Source of the DNA: Pseudomonas serboccidentalis
GTDB lineage: Bacteria > Pseudomonadota > Gammaproteobacteria > Pseudomonadales > Pseudomonadaceae
Length of the DNA stretch: 26,233 bases
NCBI RefSeq assembly: GCF_028830055.1
Contig: NZ_CP101655.1
Coordinates: 5,892,552 to 5,918,784 of the forward strand
Direction of reading: 5' to 3'
Below the pieces are notes generated by a model. That model was given only the letters and a program-made list of their open reading frames with translations, did no database searches and was not told where the DNA came from. This document shows, in pieces, positions 15,974-24,500 of the stretch; within the stretch, counting starts at the first letter, position 1; each line of letters starts with the position of its first letter. Both the position numbers and the translations under genes were made by a program.

Positions 15974-17920
15974 ATGTCTTTGTTCAAACAGCTGTTGATC
16001 GCTATCTGTCTGTTCCTGGTGGTCGCCTTCACCGGCAGCTTCATGGTCAGTCTGGAGAGCTCGCGCACCCAGTACGTCAACCAGCTGCGCTCCCACGCCC
16101 AGGACGCCGCCACGGCGCTGGCGTTGTCGCTGACGCCGAATATCGACGACCCGGCGATGGTCGAGCTGCTGGTCAGCTCGATTTTCGACAGCGGCTATTA
16201 CGCGAGCATCCGCGTGGTCGACCTCAAGACCGACAAGACCATCGTCGAGCGCAGCGGGATTCCGGCAGTCAGCAATGTGCCTGACTGGTTCGTCAAACTG
16301 ATCGGTCTCGAACCGGCCGGCGGCGACGCGCTGGTCAGCCGTGGCTGGGAGCAGGCAGCGAGGGTCGAGGTGGTCAGCCACCCGATGTTTGCCGTGGCCA
16401 AGCTGTGGCAGAGCGCATTGGGCAGCCTCGGCTGGCTGCTGCTGTGTGGCGCGGTCAGTGCGGTGCTCGGCGCGCTGCTGCTGCGCCGGCAATTGCGCCC
16501 GCTCGATTACATGGTCAAACAATCCCACGCCATCGCCCGCCGCGAATTCCTCAGCCTGCCGGAGCTGCCGCGCACCCCTGAACTGCGGCGCGTGGTGCAG
16601 GCGATGAACCAGATGGTCGAGAAGCTCAAGGCGCTGTTTCAGGAGCAGGCCGAGCGCAGTGAAAAACTGCGCGCCGAGTCCTATCAGGACAACCTCACGG
16701 GGCTGGCCAACCGACGCTATTTCGAGATGCAACTGCACAACCGGGTGAGCAACCCGGAACAGGCCAGCTCCGGTTACCTGCTGTTGTTGCGGGTCAAGGA
16801 TCTGGCCGGGCTCAACCAGCGTCTGGGCGGGCAGCGCACCGATGAGCTGTTGAAGGCCGTGGGCGAACAGCTGTCCCGCGAATGCGCCAAATACCCGGAA
16901 ACCCAGAACCTCGTCACCCGTATTCGCGGCGGTGAGTTCGCCGTATTGGCCCCCGGGCTGGTGCGCGAAGAAGCGCTGCAACTGGCACAGAACCTCGACA
17001 GTGCGTTGAGCAGCCTGCACGCTACCGGCGCCACCGATGTGCCGGCCGTGGCCTCCATCGGCCTTGCGCCGTTCGCCCATGGCGATTCACCGCAAGCGGT
17101 GCTGACCCTCGGCGATCAGGCGCTGGCGCAGGCCGAGGGGCAGGGCGAGCAGAACTGGGCGTGTATCGATCAGAGTCTGGTGGCGGACGTCGGCGACGAT
17201 CACCACGCCTGGCATCGATTGCTCGATCAGGCCTTGAATCAGCAGCGTTTCGAGCTGTTTTTCCAGCCGGTGGTGGCCGCTCAGGACACGCAACTGGTGC
17301 TGCATTACAAAGTGCTGTCACGGTTGCAGGATGATCAGGGCCAGACCATTGCGGCCGGACGTTTTCTGCCGTGGCTTGAGCGTTTCGGCTGGACGGCGCG
17401 GCTGGACCGCTTGATGCTCGAGCGCGTGCTGGAGCAGATGAAAGAGCATGAGGACTCGCTGGCGCTGAACCTGTCTTCGGCAACCCTGGCCGATCCGCAG
17501 GCGCTGAACAGAGTGTTCGAGATTCTGCGTACCCACTCCAACCTCGGTGAGCGCCTGACCCTGGAAATCGGCGAGGAGCAATTGCCGGAACAAGCGGTGC
17601 TCGAGCAACTGACCCGGCGCCTGCGCGAGTTGGGCTTCTCCCTGAGTCTGCAGCGCTTCGGCGGGCGCTTCAGCATGATCGGCAACCTGGCGCGGCTGGG
17701 GCTGGCGTACCTGAAGATCGATGGCAGCTACATTCGGGCCATCGATCAGGAGAGCGACAAGCGCCTGTTCATCGAGGCAATCCAGCGGGCGGCGCACAGC
17801 ATTGATCTGCCGTTGATTGCCGAGCGGGTCGAGACCGAAGGGGAGTTGTCGGTGATTCGCGAGATGGGCTTGTATGGGGTGCAGGGGCAGTTGTTTGGTG
17901 AACCCAAGCCCTGGAAGTAA
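15974..17920 (+). CDS. lapD: LapD, inner-membrane c-di-GMP receptor controlling LapG
   Basis: A 648-residue receptor. TM1 is at about residues 5-25, the periplasmic LapG-binding domain at 26-146 with the key W125 (RGWEQ), TM2 at about 147-170, HAMP and signalling helix at 171-235 with F222, a degenerate GGDEF domain (RGGEF at 318-322) and a degenerate EAL domain (KVL at 446-448, R450 after it). Loss of the catalytic motifs means it binds but does not make or break c-di-GMP. When c-di-GMP is high it sequesters LapG and LapA stays on the surface. The ATG at 15974 follows AGGAG by 11 nt. Residue numbers coincide with those used for P. fluorescens LapD. Confidence 0.98.
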   Translation: MSLFKQLLIAICLFLVVAFTGSFMVSLESSRTQYVNQLRSHAQDAATALALSLTPNIDDPAMVELLVSSIFDSGYYASIRVVDLKTDKTIVERSGIPAVSNVPDWFVKLIGLEPAGGDALVSRGWEQAARVEVVSHPMFAVAKLWQSALGSLGWLLLCGAVSAVLGALLLRRQLRPLDYMVKQSHAIARREFLSLPELPRTPELRRVVQAMNQMVEKLKALFQEQAERSEKLRAESYQDNLTGLANRRYFEMQLHNRVSNPEQASSGYLLLLRVKDLAGLNQRLGGQRTDELLKAVGEQLSRECAKYPETQNLVTRIRGGEFAVLAPGLVREEALQLAQNLDSALSSLHATGATDVPAVASIGLAPFAHGDSPQAVLTLGDQALAQAEGQGEQNWACIDQSLVADVGDDHHAWHRLLDQALNQQRFELFFQPVVAAQDTQLVLHYKVLSRLQDDQGQTIAAGRFLPWLERFGWTARLDRLMLERVLEQMKEHEDSLALNLSSATLADPQALNRVFEILRTHSNLGERLTLEIGEEQLPEQAVLEQLTRRLRELGFSLSLQRFGGRFSMIGNLARLGLAYLKIDGSYIRAIDQESDKRLFIEAIQRAAHSIDLPLIAERVETEGELSVIREMGLYGVQGQLFGEPKPWK

Positions 17921-17934
17921 ATCTCAAGATTTGA

Positions 17935-18019
17935 AAGCGAAAAGATCGCAGCCTTCGGCAGCTCCTGCATTGGAATGCGTTCCCTGTAGGAGCTGCCGAA
18001 GGCTGCGATCTTTTGCTTC
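17935..18019. repeat. REPIN-like palindrome 2 (paired REP sequences)
   Basis: Long inverted arms at about 17935-17968 and 17986-18019 (core GAGCTGCCGAAGGCTGCGAT) surround a loop TTGGAATGCGTTCCC, which is the reverse complement of the loop of the REPIN at 7896-7960. It fills the gap between lapD and the convergent small gene and reaches its stop codon. Its stem sequence differs from that of the first REPIN, so it belongs to another REP subgroup. Confidence 0.88.
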
Positions 18020-18357
18020 TAAATCAAGCCGCCTTCATCTTCATCAATGAGCTGGCTCAACCCGCCCAGCGCCTCCCGCGCCTGGGTCCGATCCATCAAC
18101 TTGGCCTGTGCCGCCGGCGGCAGGTCGGTGACCCGGATCACGCCTTTCTGGGTCAGCACCTGAATCAGGTCGTCGAGTACCCGAATCATTTCAAAGTCGC
18201 TCTGCTTGAGCTGTTTGAGGCTGTTTTCCACGGCCGCGTTGGCGAACCAGGCCTGGATTTCATGGTGGTCGGCCGGCAGCGTTTCCGTGGCCTCGGCGTA
18301 GGCCGCAGCTTCCACGCGAATCAACTGACCCTGCGCATCGCGTTGCACGTAAAACAT
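18019..18357 (-). CDS. Small conserved protein annotated in Pseudomonas as tryptophan synthase beta-like
   Basis: A 112-residue soluble acidic protein starting MFYVQRDAQGQLIRVEA. The N-terminus predicts beta strands and the rest is helical (HHEIQAWFANA, SLKQLKQSDFEMIRVLDDLIQVL). From memory this family is found next to lapD/lapA in fluorescent pseudomonads under the misleading name tryptophan synthase subunit beta-like; nothing in the sequence suggests pyridoxal-phosphate chemistry. The ATG at 18357 has GAGGGA 6 nt upstream. The frame stays open back to an ATG at 18504 that overlaps the lapA stop as TGATG, but that version would translate a perfect palindrome and is less likely. It lies downstream of lapA in the same direction. 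Function unknown. Confidence 0.82.
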   Translation of the reverse strand: MFYVQRDAQGQLIRVEAAAYAEATETLPADHHEIQAWFANAAVENSLKQLKQSDFEMIRVLDDLIQVLTQKGVIRVTDLPPAAQAKLMDRTQAREALGGLSQLIDEDEGGLI

Positions 18358-18468
18358 TGAGCATCCCTCAGAAAGATCCAGCGTCATGCTGTCAGCAGCA
18401 TAGGCCAACTGCACGCGAGTATGCGGTGCGGCGACGAAATCGTCACCGCCGAGATAGGCGCAAACGTG

Positions 18469-18492
18469 ACGGCCGCCCCATGGGGCGGCCGT
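18469..18492 (-). terminator. Perfect 24-bp palindrome downstream of lapA
   Basis: The 24 bases are perfectly self-complementary (core GCCGCCCCATGGGGCGGC) and start 12 bp after the lapA stop codon. The GC-rich hairpin is very stable. Only CGTTTG-like sequence follows on the minus strand, so it may terminate inefficiently or stabilise the lapA mRNA 3' end. It separates lapA from the small gene. Confidence 0.7.
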
Positions 18493-18503
18493 TTGTTCAC
18501 GCA

Positions 18504-21500
18504 TCAGCTGTTGTTGTGGTCGACCTTGATGGTCGGGTCACTGCCGGCAATCAGGTTGTGAATGTTGGCGGATGACCAGTTGTTGCCTTCGAGTTTGATC
18601 GTCACGTCCGGCGTGGCGGCTGCCGCGTCGCCGGAGTTGAACTTGCCACCGGAGCTGACTTGCAGCGACGACACACCGTCGACCGTGGTGATCTTCAGGA
18701 AGTTATCGATGGTGGTACCGGTTTCGCCCTGCAACAGGTCACGCAGATCAATACGGTCGCCTTCGCTGGCGTTGAAGTCCTTGATCACGTCGTTGCCGGT
18801 GTCGCCTGCTTTCCAGACGAAGGTGTCGGCACCGGAACCACCGATCAGGATGTCGTTGCCCTGGCCGCCGATCAGCGTGTCGTTGCCGGTGCCGCCGAGC
18901 AGGATGTCATTGCCCTTGCCGCCATCGAGCAGGTCGTTGCCGCCCGAGCCGAACAGGATGTCATTGCCCGCGCCGCCCAGCAGCGTGTCGTTGCCGTCGT
19001 GCGCACCGGACACATCGAACGCCTGATAGTGCTCGGTGATGTACTGGTGCACGTTGCTGGTGGTGACCTTGCTCACGTCGACGCCGGTCTGTTGCGCCAC
19101 GAACGCCTGCATCGCCTGGTAACCCTCGCCGGCAATGCCGTTGAAGCTCACCAGATCGCCGAACAGGATGTCGTTGCCGTCGCCACCGCTGACAGTGTCG
19201 TTGCCCGGCATCGTCGCTTCGGTGTGGCCGATGATCGAGTTGGCCAGGTCCTTCGGATCGATGTTGGTCTGCGGCAATTGGTCCGAGTCATACGGTTTCA
19301 GATCGTTGAGGCTGACACCGCTGTTGAGGCCGATGGCTTCGACGTTCGACAGACCGCTGAGCAAGGCGAAGCTGCTGTTAGAGTTGGTGATGGTTGCCGA
19401 ATCTGTGTCGCCACCGTTACCCGCCCGGCTCGACAGCTCGTAGGTGCCATCGCCCTGGGCGTGAACGGTGCCCAGGTTGGTCGCGGTCCAGCCGTAACGG
19501 CTGGTGTAGACCTGCAATTGCGCACTGCCGTTGGCATTGATGCTCAGGTAATGCGTGTTGTCGATGTACGTGCTGAAGGTCTCGCCCAGCTTGTAATTGC
19601 TGGTCGTCACCACGCTATCGAACTTCACGCTGCCGTACAGCGTCGGGTTGGTCGACTCGCCGGTCTGGTAATAGGTCGGCTTGCCGTCGGTGATGAAGTA
19701 CGTGAGGTTCTTCGCCCCGGTGTTGGCCAGCGCTTCGGTGCTCTGGAAGAAGTTGGCCGTGGTCTTGAACACGTCTTCGTAGTTGGTGCCGCCGCCGGAC
19801 GTCATTGAGTCCAGCACCGCTTTGAGCTGAGTCAGCGCGTTCGGGTCGTTGAGGTTCACCGACACCGACTTGTTGACCTGGGTATCGAAGTCCACCAGGA
19901 AGACGTTCACCGTGCCCGAGTTGCTGCCGCCCAGGCTCTGCTTGAGGGTGTTGAACACCGAGGTCAGCGAGTCCTTGGCAGCGTTGATCGACGAGGTGCT
20001 CATGCTGCCCGAGCTGTCGACCATGAACGCGATGTTGTAGTTGGTGCCCGGCACCACGGTCAGACCGCCGATGTCGGCGACCATGATGTCGTTGCCATCG
20101 GTGCCGTTGAAGGTGTCATCGCCAGCGGTACCGACCACGGCGTTGTACACCGCCGGCACCACGGTGACCGGAATGGTCGCGGTGCTGCTGGCCGAACCGC
20201 CGACCATCTCGGTGGAGGTCGAGGTCACGGTCAGGTTGAACTGGCCGTTGTAGTAGGTCGGCGGGGTCACGGTCAGGCTGCCGAGGTTCCAGCCGGTGAC
20301 GTTGGCTTCGCCGTTGCTCGCGGTGACGGTGACGCTGTGGCCATGGCCGTCGGAGAGTACCGAGCCGACCGGTGCGCCGCTGATCTTCACGCTCAGGGTT
20401 TCCGAGCCGTCAGTGTCGGTCAGCGCGGTGTTGATCGCCGACAGTTTCACCGTGGTGCCTTCGGCGCCGGTGTTGAGCTTGTAGCCGTCGTAATAACCTT
20501 CGCCGTTGCTGCCGTGTAGGTCGGAGACGGTCACGCCGGAATTCACCAGATCCTGCACGCCGGTGTAGATCGGCACGCCGGCGCTGCTCAGGTCGATTGG
20601 TGTGCTGCCGTTGACCGACAGGTTCACGTCATAACTGCCCAGGCCGCTCTGGTTGTGGTGGTAGATGTCCAGGGTGTAGTAGCCGCTGGTGGTCGGGGTG
20701 AACGAACCGCTGATCGCGCCGCCCGCACCCCAGGTCCCCGACGCCACGCTCTTGCCGCCGATGGTGATCAGCACGCTGTCGTCAGCCAGGCCACTGAAGC
20801 TGTAGGTCTTGCCGGCTTCCAGATAGATCAGGCCCGAAGTTTTCGACGCAGTGCCCGCCGCAACGTTGCTGTCCGACTGCACGTTGGTCACGGTGCCGCT
20901 GGAGTTCGGGGTGCCGGCGCCATCGATCACGTTTTTCAGGGTGGTCGAGTCTGCGCCGTTACCGCTGGTACCCAGGCCCTGCAGGCCGGTCCAGACTTCC
21001 TTGATCAGCCCGGTGGAATTCACGCTGTTGTCGGCCACCCCCAGGGTCGGTGCATCCGCCACCGGCGTGATGTCGATCTTCACGGTGCCAGTGTTACCCA
21101 GCAGTTGGCCGTCGGTTGGCTGGAACTTGATCTGCGCGTAGTCGGCCTGGTTGTTGCCCACGCCGGTGCCGCCGTAACCGTTGACGCCCGACTCGTTGGC
21201 ATCCGGCATGAAGCGCAGTTTGCCGGCGTCGATGTCAGCCTTGCTGAAGGTCTGGTTGTTGGCGACGTCTTTCCAGGTCGAACCGTCCAGGTACTGCAGT
21301 TTGCCTTCACCCGGCAGCTGGGTGATTTTGATGCCCAGGCTGCTGGCCGGGCTGTCGACGTCGGTCACACCGAAGGTCGACCAGCCAAGGATCAGCGGGG
21401 TGTCTTCGGTGCCGGTGACGTTGACCGGTGCTGCGACCGGCGCGTCGTTGACTGCCACCACGTTGACCGTGGTGGTCGCGGTGTTGGAGTAGTTGCCGCC

Positions 21501-24500
21501 GTCGGTCACGGTCACGGTGATGATCCGTGGCACGGTGCTCGGGTCTTCACTGCTGTTGGTGAAGGTGATGTTCTTGATCGCCTGCATGTAGTCGGCCAGC
21601 GTCGCGTTGCCCGACAGGGTCAGGGTCACGGTGCCGTTGGTGCTGTTGGCATTGATGGTGATGCCATTGACGCTGTTGCCCAGGTTCAGCGCATCGCCGT
21701 CCTGACGGTTGGTCAGCACGATGGTCGCACCGGTCAGCAGGGTGCTGTCCGGGTCAGTGATCGACAGGTCAGTGTCGGCAATCGACACGCCGGCGCCCGG
21801 GGTGTTTTCGGTGAACGTCACCTTGTAGTCGGCACCGGTCGCGCCGCTGGAGTTGTTGGCGTCGAGGTCGATGACCGGTGGCGCATCGTTGTCGATGATC
21901 GAGGTGCTGACGCTGCCATTGGTGCTGCTGACGGCCAGGTTCTCGAAGTTGCCACCGGTGGCCGAGTCGATCTTGACCACGAAGTTCTCGGTGCCTTCGG
22001 TGATCTTGTCATCGATGGTCGCGACGTTGAACTGCGCGCTGCTGGCGCCTGCCGGGATCTTCACGGTGTACACGCCGGTGAAGTCCGAACCGTCGGCAGC
22101 GGTGCCGCTGTAGACGATTTTCAGGGTCACGTCGGTTTGCGCCGGGTGCGTCAGGCTGACGGTGTAGCTGGCGGTCTGGCCTTCGGTCACCGAGGTGCTG
22201 CCGGTGATGCTGACGGTGGTGGTGTCGATGGTGTCGGTGACGCTGGTTACGGCTGGCGTGGTGTTGGTCACCAGGTTTTCGAAGCTGCCGCCGCTGGCGT
22301 TGGTGATGGTGGCCTGCACGGTGCTGGCGTCTTTGTAGACGTCGTCGGCGGGCGCAGGAACAGTCACGGTGCCAGTGGTTTTGCCCGCGTCGATGGTGAT
22401 CACCGAACCGTTGCTCAGGGTCACGGTCACCGGCGAGCCGGCGGCGTTGCTCAGGGTTGCGGTGTAGGTGATCTGGCCACCTTCGGCCACGGTGCCGGTC
22501 GCGCTCAGGGACAGGTTGGTGGTGTCGACAGTGTCGGTCACGGTGGTGCTGACTGGGGTCTTGTCGGCGACCAGATTCTCGTAGTTGCCACCGGTCACGT
22601 TGGTGATCGAGTTGGTCAACGGAGCATGACCGGTCAGCGCATCGTTCGGTGCGGTGGTGGTCACGGTGCCGGTAGTTTTACCGATGTCGATGGTGATGGT
22701 CTGGCCGTTGGACAGAGTCACGGTCACTGGCGAACCGGTTACCGGCGCACCGACAGTGGCGGTGTAGGTGACGGTGCCACCTTCGGCTACGGTGCCAGTG
22801 GCGGTGAGTTTCACGCCGGTAGTGTCGATGGTGTCGGTGACGCTGGTCACGGCCGGTGCGGTGCTCGGCACCAGGTTTTCGAAGTTGCCGCCGCTGGCGT
22901 TGGTGATGGAGGCCTGCACGGTGCCGGCGTCCTTGTAGACGTCGTCGGCCGGTGCCGGCACGGTCACGGTGCCAGTGGTTTTGCCGGCGTCGATGGTGAT
23001 CACCGCGCCATTGCTCAACGTCACGGTGACTGGCGAGCCAGCGGCGTTGGTCAGGGTCGCGGTGTAGATGATCGAACCGCCCTCGGCAACCGTGTTGGTG
23101 GCGCTCAGGGACAGATTGGTGGTGTCGACGGTGTCGGTGACGGTGGTCGAAACCGGGGTTTTATCCGCCACGAGGTTTTCGTAGTTACCGCCGCTCACGT
23201 CGGTGATCGCGTTGGTCAACGACGCGTGGCCGGTCAGAGCATCGTTCGGTGCGGTGGTGGTCACGGTGCCGGTGGTCTTGCCGATGTCGATGGTGATGGT
23301 CTGGCCGTTGGACAGGGTCACTACGACCGGCGAGCCGGTGACTGGCGCGCCGACGGTGGCGGTGTAGGTGACGGTGCCTCCCTCGGCCACAGTACCCGTG
23401 GCGGTGAGTTTCACGCCCGTGGTGTCGATGGTGTCGGTGACGCTGGTCACGGCCGGTGTGGTGCTCGGCACCAGGTTTTCGAAGTTGCCACCGCTGGCGT
23501 TGGTGATGGTGGCCTGCACGGTGCCGGCGTCTTTGTAGACGTCGTCGGCCGGAGCAGGGACGGTGACGGTGCCGGTGGTTTTGCCCGCGTCGATGGTGAT
23601 TACTGCGCCGTTGCTCAGGGTCACGGTCACTGGCGAACCAGCGGCGTTAGTCAGGGTTGCGGTGTAGATGATCGAACCGCCCTCGGCAACCGTGTTGGTG
23701 GCGCTCAGGGACAGGTTGGTCGTATCGACAGTGTCAGTCACGGTGGTGCTGACCGGCGTTTTGTCAGCCACGAGGTTCTCGTAGTTGCCGCCGCTGACGT
23801 TGGTGATCGCGTTGGTCAGCGGCGCGTGACCGGTCAACACGTCGTTCGGCGCGGTGGTGGTCACGGTGCCGGTGGTTTTGCCCACCTCGATGGTGATGTT
23901 CTGACCGTTGGCCAGAGTGACGGTCACTGGCGAACCGGTTACCGGCGCACCGACAGTCGCGGTGTAAGTCACGGTGCCGCCTTCAGCCGCCGACTCGGTC
24001 GCGGTCAGTTTCACCGTGGTGGTGTCGATGGTGTCGGTGACGGTGGTCACGGCTGGCGCGGTGCTTGGCACCAGGTTTTCGAAGTTGCCACCTGTCGCCG
24101 ACTTGATTGTTGCCTGCACGGTGCCGGCGTCTTTGTAAACGTCGTCAGCCGGAGCCGGAACGGTCACTGTGCCCGTGGTTTTACCAGCGTCGATGGTGAT
24201 CACGGCGCCGTTGCTCAGGGTCACGGTGACTGGCGAGCCAGCGGCGTTGGTCAGGGTCGCGGTGTAGATGATCGAGCCACCTTCGGCCACGGTGCCGGTC
24301 GCGCTCAGGGACAGATTGGTGGTGTCGACAGTGTCGGTCACGGTGGTGCTGACCGGGGTCTTGTCGGCGACCAGATTCTCGTAGTTGCCACCGGTCACGT
24401 TGGTGATCGAGTTGGTCAGCGGCGCATGACCGGTCAACACATCGTTCGGCGCGGTGGTGGTTACGGTGCCGGTGGTTTTACCCACTTCGATGGTGATGTT

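Noticed and set aside
15956..17080. Minus-strand frame of 374 codons opposite lapD
   Set aside because: Antisense to a fully supported lapD; Gln/His/Arg-rich with no recognisable motif.
18019..18357. Small protein as a real tryptophan synthase beta subunit
   Set aside because: At 112 residues it lacks the pyridoxal-phosphate lysine motif and the size of TrpB; the name is a database artefact as far as I can tell.
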